Counted from the first letter of the stretch, positions 9,132 to 18,865 are shown. The stretch: 64,000 nt of DNA from UBA2093 sp044340485 (GCA_044340485.1 JBIITN010000008.1:8113-72112), one strand, 5' to 3'. Numbers and translations are program-made. The notes: generated from the letters alone by a model not told the origin.

Positions 9132-10064
9132 TTAGGGGTGAAGGTGCACCTTGATGGCTCCTGCCTCACGATTATTGGCGACTGCAAATGCTTCTTTCGC
9201 ATCGGAGAGACGGAATGTGTGGGTGACAACTGCTTCTGCGATGTGTGATGACCGTGCGATGAGGTTTGCTGCGGCTACAAAGTCGTTGTGATCGTGTGAG
9301 TGGTTATAAAACATGGCCGGAATGATGCTGATTTCTTTCAGCATCAGGGTGTTGTTTAGCGCAACGGGATCCCAAAACATGCCGTATTCCACGATGGTGC
9401 CGCCGGGTCGGGCGGCCTGGACGGCCATGTCGAATGCGCTTTGCGTGGCGGCGGCATCAAACACAAAGTCATAGTCGTGACCACGTTGATTACGTGCGCC
9501 AATTATTTCGGCGGCTCGTTGCTGGTGAGGGTGTCGCGCCACGATGTCGACTTCAACGCCGTGGTCGATGAGAGCAGCAGCGGCCAGTAGACCAATGGAT
9601 CCACCACCGATCACTAACGCATTGTGGCCTTTTTGTATCTGTGAGCGTGTCACTCCGTGAACGGCTACTGCGAGCGGTTCAACGAGACCAACATGTGTGG
9701 GGTCGGTGCCCGCTGGCATGTGGGTGATTCGCGCTGGATCCACCATCGCATAATCGGCAAGACCACCATTAATAGTGCCGCCATACAGTTGGGACACTGC
9801 TTCGGCACATCTATTGGGCGCACCAGTGATACACCAACGACAATGTCCGCATTCACCAGTGGGGCGCACCGCCACAAGTTGTCCGTCATCTGTGTAACCG
9901 CCAAATTCATGGCCAATGATGACGCCGCTTTTCCCTAGTGCCACCGTGTGTAGGTCGCTGCCGCAAATACCAGAGTTCGTGACTGTGATGAGAACACCAT
10001 CACCAGCAGGCATTGGAGTATCAACAACGAAGACGCCACCGTCTTTGCTCATTACTGCACGCAT
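9132..10064 (-). CDS. Zinc-dependent medium-chain alcohol dehydrogenase family protein
   Basis: A 310-aa MDR enzyme. Catalytic zinc ligands are visible in GICGSDLH (about residues 33-40) and GHEF (about 51-54). The structural zinc site is ECGHCRWC plus a further Cys after APNR. The nucleotide-binding loop is VIGGGSIGL (about 151-159). It is somewhat shorter than the usual 340-350 aa but keeps both domains. It is 33 bases after the MFS gene in reverse order on the same strand, so the two could share a transcript. The alcohol or sugar substrate cannot be inferred. Confidence 0.82.
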   Translation of the reverse strand: MRAVMSKDGGVFVVDTPMPAGDGVLITVTNSGICGSDLHTVALGKSGVIIGHEFGGYTDDGQLVAVRPTGECGHCRWCITGAPNRCAEAVSQLYGGTINGGLADYAMVDPARITHMPAGTDPTHVGLVEPLAVAVHGVTRSQIQKGHNALVIGGGSIGLLAAAALIDHGVEVDIVARHPHQQRAAEIIGARNQRGHDYDFVFDAAATQSAFDMAVQAARPGGTIVEYGMFWDPVALNNTLMLKEISIIPAMFYNHSHDHNDFVAAANLIARSSHIAEAVVTHTFRLSDAKEAFAVANNREAGAIKVHLHP

Positions 10065-10091
10065 GACGTGACCTTAACTGGTGCGTGATCC

Positions 10092-10850
10092 CTATGGAGA
10101 TGTGGGTGGATCTTCCACAAGTGTTGTTGTTGTCGCGGGAACAGTTGTTGGCGTTGTTGTTGAAGTTGTAGTAGTGGTGGAGTCGATAACGGTACGGCCG
10201 AATCGCTGTGTCTCTTTCACAATGAAATCAGAGCGCATGCGGTAGCCACGTGGGGAAAGATGTACGCCATCAAATTGGTACCACGGTGATGTGCGTTGGA
10301 AATGTAAAAACCAACTGGCGTGGTGTGTATTTGTAGAAGTAGCGCTCACGCTGGCAAGAGTGCGTTGGAAACGACGAGCGCGCATGTTCCAGTCGGGATG
10401 GGTGGCGCTGTATTGCGCATCGATCCACAGTGTGGGGATGTGTCCGAATTCTTTGTTGTATTCATTGATAAGCCAGCGTGCATATGACGGTTGGCGTCGG
10501 GACAATAAGTCATTTGTGCCGAGTGCAAAAACAACAGCTGTGATGTTCGGGTTTTTTTCAAGACGCGACCGCACTGCCGCGATGCCCTCTGGCCCACGGC
10601 GACCCCACTTTGTATCGATGACTATTCGCTGCCACAGGCCGGTTTTTTGTAGACCTTGTTGAAGTTTTCCAAATGCCACAGCACCGTCGGTCAAACTGTC
10701 GCCAACAACTAAGAGTGTGTGTTGACCGTTTCCTTTCGGCCCACCGTACGGATCAATTGATGTACGTGTCGTGGCTTGTGCGATGACCGGGACACACAGT
10801 GCGACCACAACGAGCGCAACAGCAAAGCTGCGACGACTGCGAGTGGACAT
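10092..10850 (-). CDS. Secreted SGNH/GDSL hydrolase with Thr-rich tail
   Basis: A 252-aa protein with an N-terminal signal peptide (hydrophobic core VALVVVALCVPVIA, about residues 10-23). Block I is VGDSLTDG (about 49-56, nucleophile Ser), a GTND block lies near 111-114, and the catalytic Asp-His block is DGVHLSPRG (about 195-203). The last 30 residues are almost entirely Thr, Ser and Pro, a low-complexity tail such as is found on cell-wall or surface proteins. It is probably an exported esterase or acyl-modifying enzyme of the envelope. It is followed by a 27-base gap to the dehydrogenase. Confidence 0.8.
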   Translation of the reverse strand: MSTRSRRSFAVALVVVALCVPVIAQATTRTSIDPYGGPKGNGQHTLLVVGDSLTDGAVAFGKLQQGLQKTGLWQRIVIDTKWGRRGPEGIAAVRSRLEKNPNITAVVFALGTNDLLSRRQPSYARWLINEYNKEFGHIPTLWIDAQYSATHPDWNMRARRFQRTLASVSATSTNTHHASWFLHFQRTSPWYQFDGVHLSPRGYRMRSDFIVKETQRFGRTVIDSTTTTTSTTTPTTVPATTTTLVEDPPTSP

Positions 10851-10864
10851 TCATCAATTGTGGC

Positions 10865-13135
10865 TCATCGTTCGCGTGCGAGCCAGTCATCAATGTTTTC
10901 CAGTGTTGAAACAGTGGACGGAACTGCATCAACACCAACGGGATGACTGATGAGATAGCCCTGTGCCTTATGACACTGCAACTCTGATAGAGCGCGCAAT
11001 TGAGAAGTGTTTTCGACGCCTTCTGCAACAATGTCGAGCCCAAGTGATGTCGCCATCGCGATGATGGTGCGCACGATGGAACGCGCGCCTGCGTCGGTGG
11101 CGATTCCTTGCACAAACGCACGGTCAATTTTGATGCGTTGAATAGGGAAGCGCTGCAGGGTGGAGAGTGAGGAGTATCCCGTACCAAAGTCATCGATGGC
11201 GATGCGAACGCCCAACGCGTTGAGACGACGCAGGGAGCTCAGTGCTTGCTCCGGTTCAGAAATCATCACACCTTCGGTGACTTCGAGCCACACTTGATCT
11301 GCGGGAACACCAGAACGTGACAACGCTTCCGACACGACCGACACAAAATTTGGATCATGTAATTGTCGAGGCGACACGTTGACACTCATGGTGGTGTGTT
11401 CGTGACACACTCCTGCATCTATCCAGTGGCGAAGTTGAGTGAGTGCATCTAGTAGCGCCCACGAACCAAGTGGCACGATGGTGCCGGTTTCTTCTGCAAT
11501 CGGAATGAATTCAGCCGGTGAGACACTTGCTCCATCTGTGCGATCCCACCGCATGAGTGCTTCAAAACCGATCACTATTCCAAGGTCAACGTCAACGATT
11601 GGCTGATGCACTAGTCGCAGTTCACGGCGTTCCAGAGCGCGATACAACGCAGTCTCAATGGACAAACGTTGGGTGACTTGTTCCAGCATCGAGTCATCAA
11701 ACAATGCAATGCAATTTCGTCCGGCGTCTTTGGCGCGATACATCGCTGTGTCTGCGTGTCTCAACAAATCTTCGGCTGACAGGTTCACAGAGGTAGGCGC
11801 AAATGCCACGCCCACGCTTGCCGACACGAACATGTCGCCTTGGTGTAGCCCAAGTGGTTCGCGAAATGCATCCAAAACTTTTTCGGCCAACATCACCGAT
11901 TGCGTTGCTGATTGTGTGTCGGGGTCAAGAACAACAAATTCATCTCCAGAAATACGCCCAACAATGGCGTGTTCAGGAACGGCGTTCGAGAGTCGCGACG
12001 CAACAGAGGTGAGCACGTCGTCGCCAGCAGAATGACCAAGACTGTCATTGATGTTTTTAAAGCGATCAACGTCGATGAAAAGAACCGTTGGTTGTTTTTG
12101 CGTGCGCCAGGAATTTTGAAGCGCGACGGTGATGTGCTCGAGCATCATTGATCGATTAGGTAATCCCGTGAGTGCGTCTATTTGTGCATTACGTAATAAC
12201 GTGGTTTGAGTTTTTAGATTGGCGCGCACGGATTGAATAATGCGAGCCGTTGCTGCGATAGCGAGTACCGCTACCGACACGGTGCGCACAACACGATCGG
12301 TGGTGTCTTCGGCATCGGTGGCGGCGAGAACAATGATTGGAACGATCAACGCAAGTGTGGTGGTGACAAGACGAGTCAGTAGTGGTGGTGCTGCACGGCG
12401 TTTCCCTGGCTTTGTGATGTCGCGGATGGTGGGGTGCAAAAAGCCAGCCGAGGCCAGAAGCAACGCTGCGATGTAGGGCGCATTAGCAACGCCGTCAGAG
12501 ATGGTGACATCGCCACGTTGTATGACTGCGTACACAATGTCACCAGTAAAAGACATTGCAATGGCAAGTCCGACAAATGCCACTGCGGGTGTTAACGCCA
12601 TGTCGGAAAACAACAAGGTGGCAAGTAAGAAAAGGACAATAATGCTTGCGCCAAGGGTCGTACCGCGTAGTGCTGTGACAAGTGTGGTTTCATCGCTCGT
12701 GGCAAGTGATGGATGCAGCAGCAACACCCACACAACAAGCCACGCGCCAAGACCCACGATGACGCCGTCGCCTAATACGCCCGCTGTGTCTGTGCCGAGT
12801 CGTCGTCGCACCACGGTGGTGAGTCCCACAATGAGCAGGAATTGCACAATCAAGAAGAACAGCTCAGGAACGGCCCGGGCGGGGTCATTGCTATCGAGTT
12901 GATTGTCGAGAACTTGTCCGATAAATGATGTTGCGGCAACCGCTAATGCAAATAGCCAGACTGCGCGGTCGGGTCGGTGGACGCGTGCCGAGATGAACAA
13001 AATGACAACGAAACAAATGGTGGCGCTTAAAAACCACGTGGGCGATGAGTCGTCGCCAATTGCAATATGCAATGCCGAGAGCACAGCAGCAGCAACTACG
13101 AAAATCCATGCTGTCGTCGCAAATGCTCTACGCAC
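10865..13135 (-). CDS. Membrane GGDEF-EAL cyclic-di-GMP turnover protein
   Basis: A 756-aa protein. The first 300 residues hold about nine membrane helices with no recognised sensor domain. A GGDEF domain follows (about 315-475) whose active-site loop reads SGDEF. Then comes an EAL domain (about 490-740) with EALMRW, NVSPRQL, EVTEG, DDFGTGYSSL, KIDR and AEGVE, so the phosphodiesterase site looks complete. GTG is the start, the first in-frame codon with the hydrophobic N-terminus. Whether synthesis or breakdown of c-di-GMP dominates cannot be told from sequence. The 159-base gap beyond its start (13136-13294) holds an inverted repeat CCGAGGC/GCCTCGG and no gene. Confidence 0.9.
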   Translation of the reverse strand: MRRAFATTAWIFVVAAAVLSALHIAIGDDSSPTWFLSATICFVVILFISARVHRPDRAVWLFALAVAATSFIGQVLDNQLDSNDPARAVPELFFLIVQFLLIVGLTTVVRRRLGTDTAGVLGDGVIVGLGAWLVVWVLLLHPSLATSDETTLVTALRGTTLGASIIVLFLLATLLFSDMALTPAVAFVGLAIAMSFTGDIVYAVIQRGDVTISDGVANAPYIAALLLASAGFLHPTIRDITKPGKRRAAPPLLTRLVTTTLALIVPIIVLAATDAEDTTDRVVRTVSVAVLAIAATARIIQSVRANLKTQTTLLRNAQIDALTGLPNRSMMLEHITVALQNSWRTQKQPTVLFIDVDRFKNINDSLGHSAGDDVLTSVASRLSNAVPEHAIVGRISGDEFVVLDPDTQSATQSVMLAEKVLDAFREPLGLHQGDMFVSASVGVAFAPTSVNLSAEDLLRHADTAMYRAKDAGRNCIALFDDSMLEQVTQRLSIETALYRALERRELRLVHQPIVDVDLGIVIGFEALMRWDRTDGASVSPAEFIPIAEETGTIVPLGSWALLDALTQLRHWIDAGVCHEHTTMSVNVSPRQLHDPNFVSVVSEALSRSGVPADQVWLEVTEGVMISEPEQALSSLRRLNALGVRIAIDDFGTGYSSLSTLQRFPIQRIKIDRAFVQGIATDAGARSIVRTIIAMATSLGLDIVAEGVENTSQLRALSELQCHKAQGYLISHPVGVDAVPSTVSTLENIDDWLARER

Positions 13136-13294
13136 TCAAATGAGTCCTGTTCTTGCGCACCGAGCGCATCAATTGGAACGCAAATGACGGTACTACATGA
13201 TGGAAAAACCGAGGCGGATACGGGTATTCTGAACACAGGCGGAGTGCCTCGGACGTCACATGTGTTGTGACTCTCTCGAGTTTGGAGCACTTCT

Positions 13295-13897
13295 ATGTAT
13301 GTCACCCGCCATAGCGAAATAACTGATCAACGCCTTCACGATGATTTGTGGACGCTCTATCGTCGCGCCTATGCGCCTGTAGCACGGTTATCTCCAACCC
13401 ACGAGATGCTTGATCGTGAAGAATTCTCGCACCAGTTACGTAGCTCAAATAACCGTGTGTGGGTGGTGTGGGATGAATCTCGACCGGTGGGAATGGCACT
13501 CATCACTACGGATGTGAGAGCCACTCGATGGCTCAACGAAGATTTTTTCGCCGATACTTATCCCGATCGTTTTCACGCGGGGCGAGTGCACTATGTGGTG
13601 TGGGTGACGATTGATCCATCGCATGCGGCACGCGGGGCACTAATGGTCCTTGCACGCCAAGCCTTGGCGGTCGAATCGCGAGATGGTGCGCTTCTTGTTT
13701 TCGACATCCCAGAGCTACATCAGCCACACGATGAGGGAGGCGGTGCGGCACTGATGTTGCGCATGGCACAAATGGTGGGTGAGGCACAACTAGTCACTCT
13801 CACCACCCAGCGTTACTACGCCGTGGATTTCGCCCCCGTTTCACAACCTGAAGAAACATACGATCAAGAGATATCAGGTACGTCAAAGCGTATGTAG
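13295..13897 (+). CDS. GNAT-like acetyltransferase-fold protein of unknown substrate
   Basis: A 200-aa soluble protein with no close family recognised. The layout is compatible with a GNAT fold: strand WVVWDESRPVGMALITTD (about residues 50-67), then VHYVVWVTIDPSHAARG (about 97-113) leading into a helix, and a late RYYAVDFA segment (about 174-181) in the place of the usual tyrosine-containing end. The classical Q/RxxGxG/A acetyl-CoA loop is poorly conserved (SHAARGAL). GGAG-like purines precede the ATG. The phoH gene follows after 12 bases, so the two probably share a transcript. Confidence 0.6.
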   Translation: MYVTRHSEITDQRLHDDLWTLYRRAYAPVARLSPTHEMLDREEFSHQLRSSNNRVWVVWDESRPVGMALITTDVRATRWLNEDFFADTYPDRFHAGRVHYVVWVTIDPSHAARGALMVLARQALAVESRDGALLVFDIPELHQPHDEGGGAALMLRMAQMVGEAQLVTLTTQRYYAVDFAPVSQPEETYDQEISGTSKRM

Positions 13898-13909
13898 CCT
13901 GAGAGGAAC

Positions 13910-14914
13910 ATGGCATCGTCAGTTCCCACCGTCACCATTGTCGTGCCAGGTATCCATTTAATGGCCGAGTTACTCGGTGCAAGAGACGAGCATGTGCGAC
14001 GAATCGAAGATGCATTTCCCGATGTGTCGGTTGTTGTGCGGGGAAATGAGATCGTGTGTACCGGGCCTCGGGCGCATCAAGCCGCGAAGTTGTTCGAAGA
14101 GCTCGTGATTTTGTTGCAACGTAGCGAACGTATCGACCAATCGGTACTTGACCGAGCCATTGTGATGGTGAGGGCAGAGCAGCGCCCCAGTGACGTTTTG
14201 ACCGACGACATCTTGAAGGGCGCACGTGGTCGCATGGTGCGACCAAAGACGGCAGGACAAAAACGGTATGTCGATGCAATGCGCGAAAACATCGTCACCT
14301 TTGCAGTCGGTCCTGCGGGAACTGGAAAGAGTTGGTTAGCGGTGGCAATGGCGGTGCAGGCTCTTCATCAGCGTCAAGTGCAGCGAATTATTTTGACAAG
14401 ACCAGCGGTGGAAGCAGGCGAGCGCCTCGGATTTTTGCCGGGTGATCTCATGGCAAAAATCGACCCATACCTTCGTCCGCTGTATGACGCGTTGTACGAC
14501 ATGATGGACCCAGAAGCTGCCACAAAATTAATTGAACGCCAGACAATTGAGGTGGCGCCGCTTGCGTTTATGCGTGGGCGTACGTTGAACAACTCGTTCA
14601 TCATCTTGGACGAGGCGCAAAACACATCACCAGAGCAGATGAAGATGTTTCTCACGCGTATTGGTTTTGGTTCCAAAATTGTGGTCACCGGCGACATGAC
14701 ACAGGTTGATGTGATGGATGGTCGAAGCGGTTTGGTGGGACTCGAGCGCAAGCTTCAAGGCGTGGAAGGCCTGAACTTCGTGCATCTCGATGGATCGGAT
14801 GTTGTGCGACATCGCATCGTTGCCGACATTGTTGCGGCATATGAAAAAGATTCTTCAAACGACTCACCACGTCGTGCATCACGATCGTCATCTCGCGGTG
14901 GTAACCCATCATGA
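13910..14914 (+). CDS. phoH: PhoH family ATPase
   Basis: A 334-aa P-loop protein. An N-terminal KH-like region (residues 1-100) contains PGIHLMAELLGARDEHVRRI. Walker A is GPAGTGKS at 134-141 and Walker B is FIILDEAQN (about 225-233), with TGDMTQVD beyond it. The C-terminal 25 residues are Ser/Arg-rich. PhoH proteins are predicted RNA-linked ATPases or helicases, and the conserved pairing with ybeY suggests a role in rRNA or ribosome maintenance. The stop overlaps the ybeY start by four bases. Confidence 0.92.
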   Translation: MASSVPTVTIVVPGIHLMAELLGARDEHVRRIEDAFPDVSVVVRGNEIVCTGPRAHQAAKLFEELVILLQRSERIDQSVLDRAIVMVRAEQRPSDVLTDDILKGARGRMVRPKTAGQKRYVDAMRENIVTFAVGPAGTGKSWLAVAMAVQALHQRQVQRIILTRPAVEAGERLGFLPGDLMAKIDPYLRPLYDALYDMMDPEAATKLIERQTIEVAPLAFMRGRTLNNSFIILDEAQNTSPEQMKMFLTRIGFGSKIVVTGDMTQVDVMDGRSGLVGLERKLQGVEGLNFVHLDGSDVVRHRIVADIVAAYEKDSSNDSPRRASRSSSRGGNPS

Positions 14915-15504
14915 GTGATGGTCGACCGCGAATTGACGCGCCAAAAAAATCCGGTGGCGATGGTGCACCCGATGTGTTCTGTATCAATGAACAAAACGAC
15001 ATCAAGATCGACCTACCGCGATGGAGAGAGTTGGCACTTGCAACGTTGCAAGAAGAAAATGTTCGTGGTGCAGCGGAGATCAGCGTCTTTTTTATAGACG
15101 CAGAGACCATTGCCGAACTCAATAGCGAACACATGGGGAAAACAGGACCGACAGACGTGCTTGCGTTTCCTCTTGATGGTGTTGAAGTAATGGAATCTCA
15201 AGGCCCCGGAGCGATGAGCAAAGGTCCTGCACGGCCCCACTTTGACCCCGATGATATTCCCACAATGTTGGGAGATGTTGTATTGTGTCCGTACGTGGCA
15301 GCGCAACAAGCGCCCAGTCACGCCGGAACACTTGATGATGAGATCGCCCTACTTTTGGTCCACGGAATTCTTCACGTGCTTGGCTATGACCACGATGTGG
15401 AAGAAGCAACAACACGCATGAGACAGCGTGAGAAACATATTCTTGAGCGTCATCACTGGAATGGGCCTGCGCCAGCGCAATTTCGTCAGGAACATAGCGA
15501 ATGA
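14911..15504 (+). CDS. ybeY: Endoribonuclease YbeY (rRNA maturation)
   Basis: A 197-aa single-domain metal-dependent RNase. The zinc motif HGILHVLGYDH places His151, His155 and His161 as ligands. TDVLAFPLD (81-89) and MLGDVVLCP (119-127) are the other family landmarks. Compared with the usual 150-165 aa there is an N-terminal extension of about 25 residues (Lys/Gly-rich) and a loop insertion of about 20 residues at 92-115. Start and stop overlap phoH and the next gene by four bases each, a translationally coupled set. Confidence 0.92.
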   Translation: MSDGRPRIDAPKKSGGDGAPDVFCINEQNDIKIDLPRWRELALATLQEENVRGAAEISVFFIDAETIAELNSEHMGKTGPTDVLAFPLDGVEVMESQGPGAMSKGPARPHFDPDDIPTMLGDVVLCPYVAAQQAPSHAGTLDDEIALLLVHGILHVLGYDHDVEEATTRMRQREKHILERHHWNGPAPAQFRQEHSE

Positions 15505-16790
15505 TTGCTCGCGCTGAGGCCGCCGATTGGTGGATGCTGTTTGGCATTTTTCTTCTTCTTGTGTTGCTTGTTTTCTTTGCTGTTGCAGAGATGGGCCTGT
15601 CGCGCATGACCAAACCAAAAGCACAAGCGCTTGCTGATAGTGGGAAACGCTCAGGTCCGGCACTCGTACGACTTGTGAATCACCCAGAACAGTGGGTGAA
15701 TCCTCTTTTGTTGTCGGTCAATGTGTGTCAAACAGTGCAGGCAACCCTCACTGGTATTGCCTTTGGACGCATGTTTGGCGCCGCTGGTGTCATTGTTGGT
15801 GTCACGTTAAACGTCGTGGTGTTTTTCATTTTTGCTGAAGCAGTACCTAAGACCTATGCAGTGTTGTATTCCGACCGCGCTGCTTTAGTCACCGCTCGTC
15901 CCGTGTCTGCACTGGTGCGTTTCTGGCCGTTGCGGATGATCTCGCAAGCGTTTATTGGTCTCACAAACATCATCGTGCGAGGCAAGGGCCTCCAAGATGG
16001 TCCATTTATTCGCGAGCGTGAATTTCTTGGCATGGTGGAAGCTGCAGCTGAAGAGGAAGTGATCGAACATGAAGAGCGAGAACTCATCGAATCAGTGATC
16101 GAATTTGGTGACACGGTTGCTCGCGAAATCATGGTGCCACGTCCCGATATCGTGTCGGTGCCATCGACGTTTTCGATCGACCACGCACTTGACGTCTCAT
16201 TCGAGTCAGGCATGAGTCGTTTGCCGGTATTTCGCGAAAACCCCGAGGGCAATGACGACGTCGTCGGAATTGTGTACATGAAAGATTTGATGCGCGCGAT
16301 TCGTGATGGTCGCGCTAACGACACTGTGTTGCAGGTATTACGTGATGCAGTTGTGATTCCCGAGAACAAGCCGGTGTCGAAGTTGATGCGTGAAATGCAA
16401 GGTACGCACTATCACATGGCAATCATCGCTGATGAATACGGTTCCGTTGTCGGTTTGATCACCCTCGAGGACTGCCTGGAAGAACTTGTTGGTGAGATTG
16501 TTGATGAACATGACGAAAAAGAGATTGAGGTCCGTCAGTTAATGAATGGCGAGATGCTTGTCGATGGCGGAATGGGAATTGACGATTTCAACGAATATTT
16601 TGCGTTGTCTGTTCCAGACAAAGAATGGGACACGGTTGCTGGGTATGTGTTTGGCACCCTCGAACATGTTCCTGTGCGCGGAGAACACATCGACGTTGAT
16701 GGTTGGCGCCTCACGGTGGAGCAACTAGAGGGCAGGCGCATTCGATCTGTGCGTATGTCGCCAAGCACGAAGTCGCCACTGTCAGACTGA
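15501..16790 (+). CDS. CorC/HlyC-type CNNM transporter-like protein (DUF21-CBS-CorC)
   Basis: A 429-aa protein. The DUF21 membrane domain has about four helices (residues 10-30, 60-85, 90-115 and 125-150), starting with the family pattern FFAVAEMGLSRM. Paired CBS domains follow (about 200-330, with MVPRPDIV and the segment ADEYGSVVGLITLEDCLEELVG broken here as ADEYGSVVG and ITLEDCLEE), and a C-terminal CorC_HlyC domain (about 345-425). Family members are linked to magnesium or cobalt transport. The stop overlaps the end of menE on the other strand by nine bases. Confidence 0.9.
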   Translation: MIARAEAADWWMLFGIFLLLVLLVFFAVAEMGLSRMTKPKAQALADSGKRSGPALVRLVNHPEQWVNPLLLSVNVCQTVQATLTGIAFGRMFGAAGVIVGVTLNVVVFFIFAEAVPKTYAVLYSDRAALVTARPVSALVRFWPLRMISQAFIGLTNIIVRGKGLQDGPFIREREFLGMVEAAAEEEVIEHEERELIESVIEFGDTVAREIMVPRPDIVSVPSTFSIDHALDVSFESGMSRLPVFRENPEGNDDVVGIVYMKDLMRAIRDGRANDTVLQVLRDAVVIPENKPVSKLMREMQGTHYHMAIIADEYGSVVGLITLEDCLEELVGEIVDEHDEKEIEVRQLMNGEMLVDGGMGIDDFNEYFALSVPDKEWDTVAGYVFGTLEHVPVRGEHIDVDGWRLTVEQLEGRRIRSVRMSPSTKSPLSD

Positions 16791-17888
16791 CGCGATCAGC
16801 TCAGCGCGTCGCGGTTTGCCAAGTGCAGTGCGCGGAATTGTTTCGATCCGAAGAACTTTTTTCGGTGCACAGGGTGCTGGTAGAGATCGTTTCACTACGT
16901 CTCGTAGGTCGTCAATGTGTATGTCGGCATCGCTCACGATCCACGCGATAACAACGTGTCCCCACTCGTCGTCGGGGACTCCCGCAACACACACGTCATG
17001 AATACGGGGGTCGGCAAGAAGAACGCGTTCTACCTGTTCGGGCCACACGTTTTCGCCACCCGTGATGATGAGGTCACCGCGTCGACCGTCAACGTGTAAC
17101 AGTCCGTCGGCATCGATGCGACCGAGGTCTGCCGTTGCGAACCATCCGTCGTTGTCGATAGGGCAAGTTCCGTCGCGGTATGTGCGAAATAACATAGGTG
17201 CGCGCACATAAATCTCTTCGTCAACAATTTTGATGTCGACATCACGTAGAGGGCGACCGTTGTAGACAATTCCGCTGCCAGTTTCTGTCATTCCATAGGT
17301 AGTCATCACGTTTGCGGCAAGAGCATCTGGCGGTTTCGAGCCGCCCAACACGATGGTACGAAACCGTGATGGATCAATTCGTGCGAGGGCTGTGGCGACA
17401 AGCGAGACCAAGGTGCAACCATCATCAGCTGCATCGTTGTAATCCTCTGGTGTGAAGCGTTCGGCAACATGAAGACGAGTGTTGGTAACAATCGATCGCG
17501 TGATCACCGATAGCCCACCCACATGAGCAACCGGTAAACATGCAAACCAACGATCAGAGGCGGTCACGTCAAGTCTTTCGTGTACAGCGAGTGCACTTGC
17601 TGACACTGCATCGTGTGTCAACACCACTCCTTTCGGTGTACCAGTGCTTCCACTTGTGGCTACGACCAACGCATCGCCACGTTCAACTGGTCGACCCGTG
17701 TGCGGTGTGCGGTTGCCATCTGCAGTGATAATGACGGTGGGGTTAATAGATGAAATGACATCGTGTTTTGCAGCGTCTGGTAGGCGTTGATCGAGTGGAA
17801 ACACCGCGTCACCCGCGTCCCATGCCGTGCGCAGATAGTCAACAAACTCAGGACCTGCAGGCATATCAAGACACACGAGTTCGTTCAC
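16782..17888 (-). CDS. menE: o-Succinylbenzoate-CoA ligase (MenE), AMP-forming
   Basis: An adenylate-forming enzyme that activates o-succinylbenzoate in menaquinone synthesis. The P-loop is VVATSGSTGTPKG, YGMTETGSG is motif A5, and GRRGDLIITGGENVWPEQVE gives the hinge region; the C-terminal lysine region is TALGKPRR. GTG at 17888 (VNELVCLDMP) gives 368 aa, close to actinobacterial MenE length. Alternatives are GTG at 17966 and ATG at 17864. A frame running on to 18380 would lie across menA and is rejected. No clear Shine-Dalgarno is seen. Assignment as MenE rather than a general CoA ligase rests on the men neighbours and short length. Confidence 0.8.
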   Translation of the reverse strand: MNELVCLDMPAGPEFVDYLRTAWDAGDAVFPLDQRLPDAAKHDVISSINPTVIITADGNRTPHTGRPVERGDALVVATSGSTGTPKGVVLTHDAVSASALAVHERLDVTASDRWFACLPVAHVGGLSVITRSIVTNTRLHVAERFTPEDYNDAADDGCTLVSLVATALARIDPSRFRTIVLGGSKPPDALAANVMTTYGMTETGSGIVYNGRPLRDVDIKIVDEEIYVRAPMLFRTYRDGTCPIDNDGWFATADLGRIDADGLLHVDGRRGDLIITGGENVWPEQVERVLLADPRIHDVCVAGVPDDEWGHVVIAWIVSDADIHIDDLRDVVKRSLPAPCAPKKVLRIETIPRTALGKPRRAELIASV

Positions 17889-17959
17889 ATCTACATCGTA
17901 CGGATGAGCAGTTGTGATGAGCGGTGAACCTGCGACACTTGGAATCGATGAATCACGAA

Positions 17960-18853
17960 ATGGCACAGAGCACACCACAGGGGTTGAAGTTGTGGATCGT
18001 AGGGGCGCGACCACGAACCTTGCCTGCTGCGATTGTCCCTGTCGTGGTCGGGGGAGCATGCGCACTGGAGGCTGATGATCAGGTGTGGTGGCGGATAGTG
18101 CTCGCTCTGGTAGTGAGCCTGGCCTTGCAGGTAGGTGTGAACTACGCAAACGATTACAGCGACGGCGTGAAGGGGACAGACGAGAAGCGTGTGGGGCCAC
18201 TGCGTTTGGTGGGTTCTGGTCTTGCGTCCCCGTCGTCTGTGAAGCGCGCTGCATTTGCGGCTCTTTTCGTTGCAGGTGTCGCCGGGTTGATCCTGGCTGT
18301 CGCCACAACATGGTGGCTTCTTGTTGTGGGGGCCTTCGCAATGTTGGCGGCATGGACCTACACGGGTGGTCCGAAGCCATACGGCTACATCGGACTAGGA
18401 GAATTATTTGTTTTTATTTTCTTTGGCGTGGTGGCCACAATTGGCTCCACATTTGTAGTGATTGAAGATGTAACAACAACGTCGGTACTAGCAAGTGTTG
18501 CGGTGGGGCTATTTGCATGTGCACTTCTTGTCATCAACAACTTGCGCGATATTCCTGGTGACACCGTGGCGGGGAAAAAGACTCTTGCGGTACGACTTGG
18601 CGATGCACATACTCGAACGTTGTTTTACGCCGAACTTGTGTTGGCGGCCATTGTCATTGTGGTCACTGCTTTTACAAGCAACGGTTTTGCAGCGCTTGGT
18701 GTCCTTGGCGTGATTGCTGCGTTTCCTGCGGTGAAGATGGTGCGTGCTGGAGCGAAAGGTCGCGATCTCATACCTGTTTTGGGCGCGGTGGGACGCGCGC
18801 AGTTGGTATTTGGAGTGACCTACGCAGCAGGACTCATACTCGCGTTCACATAG
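17960..18853 (+). CDS. menA: 1,4-Dihydroxy-2-naphthoate polyprenyltransferase (MenA)
   Basis: A 297-aa UbiA-superfamily integral membrane prenyltransferase that joins the naphthoate head to the isoprenoid tail. The first Asp-rich motif is NYANDYSDGVKGTDEKR (about residues 66-82) and the second is NNLRDIPGDTVAGKKTLAVR (about 194-213), with about eight membrane helices. The start MAQSTPQGLKLWIVGARPRT matches the family N-terminus; ATG at 17948 is an alternative. It is transcribed divergently from menE and converges on menH with a 12-base gap. Confidence 0.92.
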   Translation: MAQSTPQGLKLWIVGARPRTLPAAIVPVVVGGACALEADDQVWWRIVLALVVSLALQVGVNYANDYSDGVKGTDEKRVGPLRLVGSGLASPSSVKRAAFAALFVAGVAGLILAVATTWWLLVVGAFAMLAAWTYTGGPKPYGYIGLGELFVFIFFGVVATIGSTFVVIEDVTTTSVLASVAVGLFACALLVINNLRDIPGDTVAGKKTLAVRLGDAHTRTLFYAELVLAAIVIVVTAFTSNGFAALGVLGVIAAFPAVKMVRAGAKGRDLIPVLGAVGRAQLVFGVTYAAGLILAFT

Positions 18854-18865
18854 TTGTTGTGTTGT

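Noticed and set aside
13136..13294. Cyclic-di-GMP riboswitch next to the GGDEF-EAL gene
   Set aside because: Only a short inverted repeat (CCGAGGC/GCCTCGG) is seen; the conserved GEMM core is absent.
17889..18380. N-terminal extension of menE up to 18380
   Set aside because: It lies antisense to menA, is Arg/Pro/Ser-rich and has no ANL-family match; the family N-terminus begins near 17888.
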